Shown: one piece after another, positions 31,629 through 39,718 of the stretch
How the letters are laid out: every line of letters begins with the position of its first letter
How positions within the stretch are numbered: position 1 is the first letter of the stretch
From: a virus
IMG/VR virus record: IMGVR_UViG_3300044684_000174
Coordinates: 1-53,618 of that record
DNA: 53,618 bases
Strand: one strand, 5' to 3'
Notes under the pieces: model-generated
Told to the model about the DNA's origin: nothing
Databases searched by the model: none
The model's input: only the letters and a program-made list of their open reading frames with translations
Translations under genes and position numbers: made by a program

Positions 31629-34031
31629 ATGGCTGATCGTCCTGTTAGCAAAAAACCGCCACTGGGCACCCTTCTCAATATCAGCAAGGACGGGAAGCCT
31701 CCTAAGTCCCGGATGCCGACTGCTGAATCGGCGCATGCAGCTTTTGAGAAGTGCGAGCAGGACGCCGCATTAGACAAGGCGAGAGTGATCTCGTTGCGGG
31801 GCATCTACGACGGGCACCCGCCATTGTCCCAGAGCGATCTAGACGAATGCGGGTTGGGTGACATGCCTAACATCAACACGAAGCAATTCTCGGGGAAGAT
31901 TGACGCGTATTGCACCGCATGGCTGGACCTTAACACGAGCGGGGATTCGTTTACAGATGTTCGAGCCAGCGAAGAGCATGTCCCGCCAGCCTTGATCCCC
32001 CAGGTTTCGGGATTGCTCACGCGGTTTTTCGATGACGCGATTCTGGACTGGGCCGCTCCCGGCACAATGAACGCTGGAGGGTACATTCGTGAGTCAGCCG
32101 TTCGGGATACACAAATGGGGCTCTTCGGCATTGGCCCAGCGGTCTTCATGGACCCTTTCGACTGGCGCTTTGTGGCGATGCCGCTGCATCGGGTACTTGT
32201 CCCCAGGGGCACCTTCCTGAGCATGAGCAACTGCCAGATGATGTTCATCAAATGGAAACTGCCGCTGACCACGATGTTCCAGTATGTGAGATCTGGAAAA
32301 GCAGGGTGGGATGAGGAAGCCGTTCTTCGAGCGATCCACGAGCATAAGGCCACCAAGGAGTCCAGTACCTATAACGCGAATTTCCTGAAGTGGGTCAACC
32401 AGTTCCGTAACAACGATCCTGACTTCACCAAGTTCGGTGCACCGGAAGTTAAGGTAGCGCATACGTTCATCCGCGAGTTTGCCGAGTCAGGGGAGAGCAA
32501 GATCAGCCACCACGTTATCTGCCAAGGAGGACTTAACGAGCACGGGTACTTGTACTCGAAGCTCAACGCCCACGACAACTGGGGTAACGTCATTACTCCG
32601 TTCTGCGACCGGGTAGGCCCAGAGGGGGTTTGGCACGGTATCAAGGGCTTTGGCGATGACATCTTCGATGCCTGCCACTTCCAGAACACCCTCTTCAACT
32701 GGACCGCCACGAACGCTATCCTCAACGGGCTTCCGATGTTCACAAGTGCGGATGCCGACAGCCGGAACAAGCTCTCCCGGGTAAAGCTCACCCGCATGGG
32801 GATTCTCTACCCGGGCATTACACCGCAACAGCTTCGGCTGAATCTGGACATAGCTGGCACCATGAGCCTCTTCTCTGCGTCCACTCAGATCATGGACCAG
32901 AACACCAGGATCTACGGCGGCCAGCAGACCCCGCAGACCAGCAGCCACACCGGCCGACCTAGCCCCACCGAGATTATGAACTCGGTGATGAGCCAAACCC
33001 AGTTCAGCTCTACCCAGATTAAGAACTACCGGACGACTGGGCTCGATCCGCTATTCGCTGAAATGTACCGCCGTCTCACCGCAGATGGTTACCCGGAGGA
33101 CATGCCGGGCGGCAAGCAGGCAAAGGCGTTTAGGGACAAGTGCGAAAAGGCCGGCATCCCCAAGGAAGTTTACCAGAATGTGCGGTTTGTTCGAGCCAAT
33201 CGTAACGGCGGCACCGGCAACAGTGCAGCCGACTTCCAGCGTGCACAGGAGGTTTACAACGTCGCTACTCCCGGCATGGGGCAACTCAACGCTCGTAAGG
33301 ACATGATAGCGGCTCTCAAAGGCCGTGAAGTGGTTGCATCCTATGTCGAGGACACGCCGCAACCGGCCCCAGAGGATAAGACGATCGATCTGGAGAATCA
33401 GCTATTCCTAGCAGGCCAGATGCCAAAGGCTATGCCAATGGAGGATCACGTAAGGCATTTGGGGATGATCCATCCACAAGCGCAAGGCCACATCGGGAGT
33501 TTGCTGCGGGCGCAACAACAGGCAGCACAGATTCAGGATAACCTGGATCAGTACATGGCCAAGATCGGCAGTGACCCGCTTATCGTTATGAGGGCGCTTG
33601 ACGCTCATATCGCGCACGCTAGCCAGCATCTTAAGTTCCTCCAGTCATCCCCGCTCACCGCTGAAGCATCCAAGCCTTACGCGAAGGTCATTAATGATGT
33701 TCACGGGTTCGCGGTGCAGTTCGCCGGGAACGTTCAGAAAGCGCTGATGAAGCGTCGGCCTAACGGCGGGATTGATCCGAAGGTGGCCCGAGAGATGGCT
33801 ATCACCCAGGCTAAGATTCAAAGCCTGGATGCGTCCACGGCGGCAGACATCAAGCGCAAGAACCTCGCTCACGCAGTCAAGCTCAGGAACCTTCAGCAGG
33901 CACATGAAGCACGTCAGGCGATGAAGGTCAAGGATGCTACCCTGAATCTGGGGCTCAAGGCTGAAAGCACAATGGCGGGCATCGAAATGGACAAGCACCG
34001 CAGCAAAAAGAAAAGCGTCCTCTCCGAATGA
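31629..34031 (+). CDS. Portal protein
   Basis: 800 residues, with the portal-typical order: an early segment (QFSGKIDAYCTAWLDLNTSG), a wing-like region (FFDDAILDWAAPGTMNAGGY), central YRRLTADGYPEDMPGGKQ and a long helical C-terminal end rich in Gln/Ala/Lys. Position before scaffold and capsid, and size, fit podovirus portals (T7 gp8-like, but longer). It forms the 12-mer DNA gate. The family is inferred from context and layout rather than a short motif. Confidence 0.7.
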   Translation: MADRPVSKKPPLGTLLNISKDGKPPKSRMPTAESAHAAFEKCEQDAALDKARVISLRGIYDGHPPLSQSDLDECGLGDMPNINTKQFSGKIDAYCTAWLDLNTSGDSFTDVRASEEHVPPALIPQVSGLLTRFFDDAILDWAAPGTMNAGGYIRESAVRDTQMGLFGIGPAVFMDPFDWRFVAMPLHRVLVPRGTFLSMSNCQMMFIKWKLPLTTMFQYVRSGKAGWDEEAVLRAIHEHKATKESSTYNANFLKWVNQFRNNDPDFTKFGAPEVKVAHTFIREFAESGESKISHHVICQGGLNEHGYLYSKLNAHDNWGNVITPFCDRVGPEGVWHGIKGFGDDIFDACHFQNTLFNWTATNAILNGLPMFTSADADSRNKLSRVKLTRMGILYPGITPQQLRLNLDIAGTMSLFSASTQIMDQNTRIYGGQQTPQTSSHTGRPSPTEIMNSVMSQTQFSSTQIKNYRTTGLDPLFAEMYRRLTADGYPEDMPGGKQAKAFRDKCEKAGIPKEVYQNVRFVRANRNGGTGNSAADFQRAQEVYNVATPGMGQLNARKDMIAALKGREVVASYVEDTPQPAPEDKTIDLENQLFLAGQMPKAMPMEDHVRHLGMIHPQAQGHIGSLLRAQQQAAQIQDNLDQYMAKIGSDPLIVMRALDAHIAHASQHLKFLQSSPLTAEASKPYAKVINDVHGFAVQFAGNVQKALMKRRPNGGIDPKVAREMAITQAKIQSLDASTAADIKRKNLAHAVKLRNLQQAHEARQAMKVKDATLNLGLKAESTMAGIEMDKHRSKKKSVLSE

Positions 34032-35326
34032 ACTTCAAAGATAAAACCGTCTGTATCCGTGACACGGGGATCTTCCTCCCGATAGCCCGCGCCTACGCCA
34101 AACAGTTTGGCACCGCCTACTATTCGACTCCTTGGGAGAAGCAATTTCCAGATGGCGAAGCTTTGCAGATTGGCGACGGCTATCCCGAGTTGATCCGGGT
34201 GGACAACATCAACAAGATCATGGACGAGGTGGATCTGTGGATTTTCCTGGATATCGGCGACGGCGCGCTACAAGACCGCTTGCGCAAAGACGGCAAGCGC
34301 GTGTTCGGTGGCGGCAGCGCGGGAGAAGACCTTGAACTGAAGCGCTGGCACTTCCGTAGGACCATTCAGGACTTAGGGCTTCAAGTGAGCCCGGCCAAGC
34401 GTATCATCGGCATCACCGATCTTCGGGAACACTTGATGGAGAACGATTGCCAGTGGGTCAAGCTGAGCAGGTTCCGCGGTATCGAGGAAACCTTCTACTC
34501 GGAGAGCTACCCGGTGATCTTCCCGTTCCTGGATCAGCTTCAGAGCAAGCTCGGCCCACGCCGGGAGCTGGTAGAGTTCATGGTAGAGGAACCGATCGAC
34601 GCCGTTGTGGAGACCGGGTACGACGGCTTCTGCATTGATGGGGAGTTCCCCCGCCAAGCCTTCTTCGGTTATGAGCGAAAAAACAAGAGCTACGCGATGG
34701 TCGCCAAGCCGTATGACGAACTGCCGGAAGAGGTGCGTATGGTCAACGACGCAATCGCTCCAGTGCTCAAGAAGATCGGCTACCGCAACTCCTTCCACAC
34801 CGAACTGCGGGTCACGGAAAAAGGCGATGTCTTCTTCACTGATATTACCTGCCGGCCGGGCAGTCCCCCCAGCGAGATTTTCTCAGAGCTGATAGAGAAC
34901 CTTGCTGAGATCGCTTGGTACGGTGCCGAAGGGATTCTCGTAGAGCCTAAGCTCGCGTTTGAGTACGGGGTGCAAGCCGTGATCGAGTCCCACTTCGCGG
35001 AGCAAAACGCTATGACGGTCACCTACCCGGAGTCGGTCGGGCATCGGGTGAAGATGTTCAACAGTTGCATCGACCAAACCGGCCTTGAATGGGTTACCCC
35101 GTTGGATGGCAACTCAGCGGAGATCGGGTTTGTGGTGGGCTTAGGCGACTCACTTCAAGACGCGATGGAGGAGTGCATGGAAATTGCGGGTCAAGTTAAA
35201 GGCTTCCGGCTCAAGATCGACACCGACGAAGTTTGCAACGCGCTTAAGGAGATCGAGAAAGGCGAGGAAGAGGGAATTGAGTTCTCTGATGACCCTTTAC
35301 CAGACCCTGACGAGATCGAAGCATGA
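34028..35326 (+). CDS. PurD-like ATP-grasp enzyme in the capsid operon
   Basis: 432 residues, ATGA-coupled to the portal gene. RVFGGGSAGEDLELKRWHFR opens the ATP-grasp lid; WVKLSRFRGIEETF (K145) resembles the ATP-gripping Lys and glycine-rich loop; FHTELRVTEKGDVFFTDITC, R276 and PGSPPSE (E259, D272) are the metal/phosphate part in PurD form. The last 100 residues (GHRVKMFN ... GLGDSLQDAMEE) resemble the GARS C-domain. Such enzymes ligate a carboxylate to an amine using ATP. No purine pathway partner is present, so the substrate is more likely a peptide, amino acid or lipid. The tail is acidic, ending DPDEIEA. Confidence 0.8.
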   Translation: MNFKDKTVCIRDTGIFLPIARAYAKQFGTAYYSTPWEKQFPDGEALQIGDGYPELIRVDNINKIMDEVDLWIFLDIGDGALQDRLRKDGKRVFGGGSAGEDLELKRWHFRRTIQDLGLQVSPAKRIIGITDLREHLMENDCQWVKLSRFRGIEETFYSESYPVIFPFLDQLQSKLGPRRELVEFMVEEPIDAVVETGYDGFCIDGEFPRQAFFGYERKNKSYAMVAKPYDELPEEVRMVNDAIAPVLKKIGYRNSFHTELRVTEKGDVFFTDITCRPGSPPSEIFSELIENLAEIAWYGAEGILVEPKLAFEYGVQAVIESHFAEQNAMTVTYPESVGHRVKMFNSCIDQTGLEWVTPLDGNSAEIGFVVGLGDSLQDAMEECMEIAGQVKGFRLKIDTDEVCNALKEIEKGEEEGIEFSDDPLPDPDEIEA

Positions 35327-35757
35327 CCCCCTGCAAACCAGACTGCCCGGTATGCAGCGGGACAGGACTTGTCTCGATGCTAGATGACTCTTACAACTCA
35401 CTCGGAAAACAACCATGTCCACGTATTCCAAAGATGCCTGAGAAACCTAAAAAACTGCCGCCAAAAGAGCCTACACCGCTATCCCCGTGCCCTTCATGGG
35501 AAGAGCTGAAAGCCAACCCTGAGTTTAAGGAATGGCACGGCAGCCCGTTCTTGCGGATGATGACGGCCGCCCTTCGCGAGAACTTCCCTACTTCAGGTGC
35601 GACTGATCCTCACGTTATGATTAACCACGGCGGTCAAATCACCGGTTGGCTCTCAGCCCTTGGGGTAATCAACTCGTTCTGCGATGTAAAGCAGGAAGGC
35701 GAGAAAGAAGCGGCCAAGTCAATCCCTTACCAACACCACCACACCCATGAAGACTAA
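35323..35757 (+). CDS. DnaJ-type CxxCxGxG small protein, 144 aa
   Basis: ATGA-coupled to the ATP-grasp gene. CPVCSGTGLV near the start is a DnaJ zinc-finger half-motif; only one copy is seen. Then a Pro/Lys-rich linker and a helix WEELKANPEFKEW. The C-terminus is QYHHHTHED-like. It overlaps the scaffold start by 11 bases. Function unknown; a chaperone or linker in capsid building is possible. Confidence 0.5.
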   Translation: MTPCKPDCPVCSGTGLVSMLDDSYNSLGKQPCPRIPKMPEKPKKLPPKEPTPLSPCPSWEELKANPEFKEWHGSPFLRMMTAALRENFPTSGATDPHVMINHGGQITGWLSALGVINSFCDVKQEGEKEAAKSIPYQHHHTHED

Positions 35758-36901
35758 AACTCGATTCGGATTATTCCTTGCTCCCGACACCGGAGGAGAG
35801 GGAGGCGGGGTAGCAGCGGCCATAGAGACCGGCGGAGAAGGCGATGCCGGAGGCACTGGGCTTTTCAGTGGCGGCCTCAAAATCGGAGAAGCGCTTGCCA
35901 GCGTTGCACCGCCGGCCGCCGACCTCACGCCCGAGAAAAAGGAAGAGGTTAAAAACCCACCACCGGCTGAACCTAAGAAGGAAACACCTCCTGCCAAAAA
36001 GCTGCCACATCAGCACTTCCAAGAGCTTCAGGCGTCTCGTGATAAGGCCCAGAAAGAACTGGAAGACGAGCGGGCAGCGCGGAAGGCTGAAAAGGAAGCA
36101 TGGGAAGCAGAACGTCAAAAGTTATCCACCCCGGCGGTGCCAGAGGACTTCCAAAAGCAGTTCGACGCGCTCAAAGCTGAGAAAGAGCGCATGGAGAAAG
36201 ACTTCCAGGCGGCCATCGTACAGCGGACTATCCAAGCTGAGTACCTGCCGAAGCGTAACAGCCATGTCGAGAAGCTGTCTGCGATCGCGAAAGCGAATGG
36301 AGAAGATGGCGTTCTTCAAGCTATCGCTCGCTGGGATTATGACGCTCTCGCTGAATTCGGGGATAGCCTAACCAGCGCGTCCCAGAAGCGGGATTGGAAC
36401 CGCGCCATTGACGCTGTTGCCGAGATCGATGAGCAGATCGCCGAGAAGAGCAAGAACGTTGAAGGCGGATGGGAGGAACTCCAGCGCAAGGCCCAGGAAC
36501 AGACCGTAGCGGCCCAGAAAGAGCGGGTCCAACGCAACGTCGTTCTTGCTGAGTCGCTCTACACTAAAATGACCGAAGCGCTGCCGGAGCTGAAGAACGC
36601 GCCGGAGTTGGCCACCAAAGTCCGTGCTGACATGGTAGCGATGGCCGGTGGTGAGGGGAACAGCAAGTTCACCGCGGAGCAGGTGTTGCAGCGGATGGGT
36701 GAGTACGTCATTCTCTCCGAGATCGTCACACAGCAGACGGGGAAGATTAAGGAACTGACTAAGGCTCTAGCCGAGAAAGAAGCAGCGCTTAAAAAGCACG
36801 TCACCGGGTTTACCCACGATCACGTTGACCCTGATCTTGGCGACGGTGAAGACAAGGGCACAGGTTTGTTCAGTGGCGGGATTGTCGTCAGGGGACGGTA
36901 A
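35747..36901 (+). CDS. Scaffolding protein candidate
   Basis: 384 residues. A Gly/Glu-rich head, Pro/Lys linker, then a highly charged coiled coil (residues about 85-350) between portal and capsid genes, as in scaffold proteins. GTGLFSGG occurs both near the N-terminus and at the C-terminus (residues about 37 and 374), a duplicated tag. Its length fits podovirus scaffolds. Confidence 0.75.
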   Translation: MKTKTRFGLFLAPDTGGEGGGVAAAIETGGEGDAGGTGLFSGGLKIGEALASVAPPAADLTPEKKEEVKNPPPAEPKKETPPAKKLPHQHFQELQASRDKAQKELEDERAARKAEKEAWEAERQKLSTPAVPEDFQKQFDALKAEKERMEKDFQAAIVQRTIQAEYLPKRNSHVEKLSAIAKANGEDGVLQAIARWDYDALAEFGDSLTSASQKRDWNRAIDAVAEIDEQIAEKSKNVEGGWEELQRKAQEQTVAAQKERVQRNVVLAESLYTKMTEALPELKNAPELATKVRADMVAMAGGEGNSKFTAEQVLQRMGEYVILSEIVTQQTGKIKELTKALAEKEAALKKHVTGFTHDHVDPDLGDGEDKGTGLFSGGIVVRGR

Positions 36902-36975
36902 CCTCTTCAGATACGTCTTGATAAACACCCACCAGTCATGTAGAGATTAAGCGCGTTGTTTTACTACCGGGGGAG

Positions 36976-37011
36976 AAAACGGCCACCTTTCTGAAGCGGG
37001 GTGGCCGTTTT
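36976..37011 (+). terminator. Rho-independent terminator between scaffold and capsid
   Basis: Stem AAAACGGCCACC (36976-36987) and GGTGGCCGTTTT (37000-37011), 12 perfect pairs, 12-base loop, then CATTTTTAC. It stops or lowers read-through from the upstream operon, implying that the capsid gene has its own start. Confidence 0.85.
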
Positions 37012-37249
37012 CATTTTTACGTTGACTGCGTAAAAACTATGTGGTTCTCTCCGACACAGATATCAACGTAAGCCCGACCCCGAAGTAAGGATTCGTCCGA
37101 GCTTGGAGGGGTTCCCAAGAAGGTTGTTCCCGGCAAACCTTCAACTAGCTCAAACTCATTTTGGCTAGTCCGTAGCAGGGGTTCGGTCCTGCGGGGGTTG
37201 AAGAAGCAAGTCAGTTTTCTTCTTTTTAACCAACCTCTTTTAACTCTCT
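37012..37249 (+). promoter_or_regulatory. Capsid gene leader with palindrome and three hairpins
   Basis: After the terminator lies a palindrome TTTTTACG-TTGACTG-CGTAAAAA (37014-37036) containing TTGACT, a possible operator or promoter -35. Then three hairpins in a row: GAAGGTT/AACCTTC (37119-37142), ACTAGC/GCTAGT (37144-37169), GCAGG/CCTGC (37175-37192). There is no SD; the ATG is preceded by TTTTAACTCTCT. In total 36902-37249 holds 348 bases without a gene. The structured leader may stabilise or regulate the abundant capsid mRNA. Confidence 0.55.
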
Positions 37250-38680
37250 ATGTCAGCACCCTTTGTCATCAACGGATGGCAGGACATCAACAAGTTCTTC
37301 GTCAAAGGCACTCCTCGGCTTCACGAGGATTTCGCGTTCATGGAAAAACCGCTCGGCCAATGGGGCGAGTGGATTGAATACGATGGTGTCTTTGAAACCA
37401 ACCACGGTGCCAGCGCTCGCGTTACCCTGATGGGGACCAAGCGGCCGACGACCACCAACAAGTGGAACCGCATGGTTGCCTTGCAAGGCGACTGCACGGT
37501 TTCTTGCGATCCACCGGTCCAGAACATCTCAGTATCCGCCTGGGACAACCGTTGGTATCACCTCTTTGAAACCTCCTTCCGCAGCCCAGTCTATGACATG
37601 ACCCAGATGTGGCTGGAGGCAATGAACCTGCCCAGGCAGATCGAGAATATCGAGCGGGGTCTGAAAGACTGGGTTAGCGAAATCCTGGAGGAATTCTACC
37701 AGGGGTCGTACACCGCGATGTGCCAACACAAGTGGGTTGGTGTTGACAACAACATCTCCTACATTCGCGAAGCCCTTTGGGACTTCGAGCGCGATGCCAA
37801 CGGTGACCCGAACTACGATCGCATCGTAGTCGATCCTTCGCTGATTAGCCAAATCGGCAACGTCTCGCTGCTCACCCAAGACGTGCTCGACTACATCAGC
37901 ATCTACGCTTACTACAATAAGTCGTGGAACTTCATGGACTCCACCCTGAAGCCGCTGATGGTCGATCCAATCACGTCCCAGTACTTGCCGAAGCAGGACA
38001 ACAACCAGCGCAAGGACAACCGGGTGTTCGATCCAGAAACGCTCAACCCGAACTTGGGCTACGAGCGCGAGTACGCCGGATGGGGTCACAAGGTGAACAT
38101 GTTCCAGTTCCGCTACAACTGGGATTTGACCAACCCGAACTACCCGAACGGGGTTCTTCAGCGGGTGCACCACAACGCAACTCGCAGTGTCACTAGCGGC
38201 GCGGTCACCGACATCAACCCGGACTTCCTGAACGCGAGCTTCTGCATCGCGATCCCCTTCCGGCCTGACGTAGTGAAGTTCCAGAACTTCACCCCGCCGA
38301 AGTCAGTCGGGAAGGATGTGAAGTTCGAGGCAGTCACCCACGCTTACGAGGGTATCTGGAACTGGATCAACGAGACCAACAACATCACTCCGGCCAACGA
38401 GACTAAGGAGAAGGGCTACTTCCTGGCAGCCATCAAGAAGGCCGCCAAACCGGTGCGGTGGGATCTCGGTCATGCGATCCTCTACCGGCTCTACGATTCA
38501 CCGGGCGTCCAGCGCTCGACTCGTCCGCTCAGTGTGTCGGTTGGTACGTACTACCCGCTCACTGACTTGGCTTGTCCTCCACTCGACCAGTACCCAGCAC
38601 CTATGGTTACTCGTAGCGTGTGCGGTAACCTCACCCGTGCGGGTTGTGAGTGTGCTCCTTGCACTGACGTTACCCCGTAA
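37250..38680 (+). CDS. Major capsid protein
   Basis: 476 residues, directly after scaffold, behind its own terminator and structured leader. Rich in Asn/Trp/Tyr strands, with WLEAMNLPRQIENIERGLKD as a long spine-like helix, consistent with an HK97-fold capsid of podoviruses. The C-terminus has four Cys in CGNLTRAGCECAPCTD, which is unusual. The family is inferred from position, size and composition. Confidence 0.8.
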   Translation: MSAPFVINGWQDINKFFVKGTPRLHEDFAFMEKPLGQWGEWIEYDGVFETNHGASARVTLMGTKRPTTTNKWNRMVALQGDCTVSCDPPVQNISVSAWDNRWYHLFETSFRSPVYDMTQMWLEAMNLPRQIENIERGLKDWVSEILEEFYQGSYTAMCQHKWVGVDNNISYIREALWDFERDANGDPNYDRIVVDPSLISQIGNVSLLTQDVLDYISIYAYYNKSWNFMDSTLKPLMVDPITSQYLPKQDNNQRKDNRVFDPETLNPNLGYEREYAGWGHKVNMFQFRYNWDLTNPNYPNGVLQRVHHNATRSVTSGAVTDINPDFLNASFCIAIPFRPDVVKFQNFTPPKSVGKDVKFEAVTHAYEGIWNWINETNNITPANETKEKGYFLAAIKKAAKPVRWDLGHAILYRLYDSPGVQRSTRPLSVSVGTYYPLTDLACPPLDQYPAPMVTRSVCGNLTRAGCECAPCTDVTP

Positions 38681-38686
38681 TCTGTC

Positions 38687-39016
38687 ATGCCACTAAGCAC
38701 TAACGCCTACGGGGTTATCACCCCGAACCAGTATCGCAATGCGGTGCAGGCGGCTTCGTGCCAAAGGGCTCCCGTCCCGAGCTATCCGCTTACCCCGGAT
38801 AGCTTTCGGGCGGGGCTCCTGGCGGGGCTCCAATCGCTTGCAGTGGCCAAGGGGTTAACGATTGATCTCTCGAAGATCGATCCAGCAGACCTCGCGGCTG
38901 CTACCAAAAACCTCAACGAGGCTATCGAGGCATCCCGTGTCCGGTTTCCGGATGTCCAGGGTGACACCTTTGAAGCGATCGTTGCGTACCTGCTCAACCA
39001 GCTCTTAAGCCCGTAA
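38687..39016 (+). CDS. Head protein candidate, 109 aa
   Basis: Starts six bases after the capsid TAA with no SD. Helical (YRNAVQAASCQRAPVPSY, FRAGLLAGLQSLAVAKGL) with ATKNLNEAIEASRVRFPDV. It may be a head-completion or decoration protein; not assignable by motif. Confidence 0.45.
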   Translation: MPLSTNAYGVITPNQYRNAVQAASCQRAPVPSYPLTPDSFRAGLLAGLQSLAVAKGLTIDLSKIDPADLAAATKNLNEAIEASRVRFPDVQGDTFEAIVAYLLNQLLSP

Positions 39017-39025
39017 TAGCTGTTC

Positions 39026-39511
39026 ATGTCCTGGGGCTCATACTTCCCATCGTCTCTGTGTGAAAGCGCACCGCAGTGCGGCCTTCCGCAGCAGGTATGG
39101 GTCTCGGGCGTCATGTCGAACAAGACCTTCATTGTGCTCAACGAAGCTTCCTTGCTCTCGTTAAACCAGGCACAGATGAATAAGGGCGACTTGGTATTGA
39201 TCCTTGCAGCAACGTCCAAAACTCTACCAAACGGCTTGGTCGTGGTGGTCAACCCTGCGGACGCCGGGACATGGCTGGCGTTCGCAGTGGTCACTATGGT
39301 CCAGCTAGACCTATCAGGTCTGCCTAACTACGACCCCGGCGTGCAGTTCACCCCGTGGAACAACGGAGGGTTGCTCGCTATTTCGTCCGGCCCTGCTCAA
39401 GGCAACAGTGTGAAGATCGGGATCGACCTCTCTATCCTACCAACTTCAGACCCGCATGTGCTCTACGCTCCGTGGAACGATGGTGGGCTCTTCGCAATTT
39501 CACAAGGCTAA
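39026..39511 (+). CDS. Head/virion protein with two DLS-LP-WN-GG motifs, 161 aa
   Basis: The C-terminal half has two copies of one motif: DLSGLPNYDPGVQFTPWNNG and DLSILPTSDPHVLYAPWNDG, each ending GG, ..AIS(S/Q)G. The same unit ends the next gene. The N-terminus is a hydrophobic beta part (KTFIVLNEASLLSLNQ). Likely an arm or decoration protein of the virion. Confidence 0.5.
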   Translation: MSWGSYFPSSLCESAPQCGLPQQVWVSGVMSNKTFIVLNEASLLSLNQAQMNKGDLVLILAATSKTLPNGLVVVVNPADAGTWLAFAVVTMVQLDLSGLPNYDPGVQFTPWNNGGLLAISSGPAQGNSVKIGIDLSILPTSDPHVLYAPWNDGGLFAISQG

Positions 39512-39514
39512 TTT

Positions 39515-39715
39515 ATGGTTATCACTCAAAACCAACAGCCGGTCCTCTTACTAGCATTAGACCCCAACGGTAATCCAACACCTCTGCGGTGTGACAAGAA
39601 CGGCGTTTTGATTTTAGCAGCGTCGTGGGACTTGTCCACACTGCCGACCAGCGACCCTCACGTACAATACGCGGCGTGGAATAACGGTGGCGTACTCACA
39701 ATCTCCAACGGTTAA
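39515..39715 (+). CDS. Small virion protein with third copy of the same motif, 66 aa
   Basis: Ends with DLSTLPTSDPHVQYAAWNNG, GVLTISNG, the third copy of the motif in the previous gene. Starts three bases after its TAA. It looks like a duplicated C-terminal domain with a new short N-terminus (QPVLLLALDPNGNPTPLRCD). Confidence 0.55.
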   Translation: MVITQNQQPVLLLALDPNGNPTPLRCDKNGVLILAASWDLSTLPTSDPHVQYAAWNNGGVLTISNG

Positions 39716-39718
39716 CCT

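Noticed and set aside
34028-35326. ATP-grasp gene as PurZ or part of a Z-genome pathway
   Set aside because: The motifs are of the PurD/ATP-grasp type and not adenylosuccinate synthetase-like.
37171-37200. tRNA-like T-arm (GGTTCGGTCC) in the capsid leader
   Set aside because: The loop and stem lengths do not fit a T-arm and no acceptor or anticodon arm can be built around it. No tRNA was found in the window.
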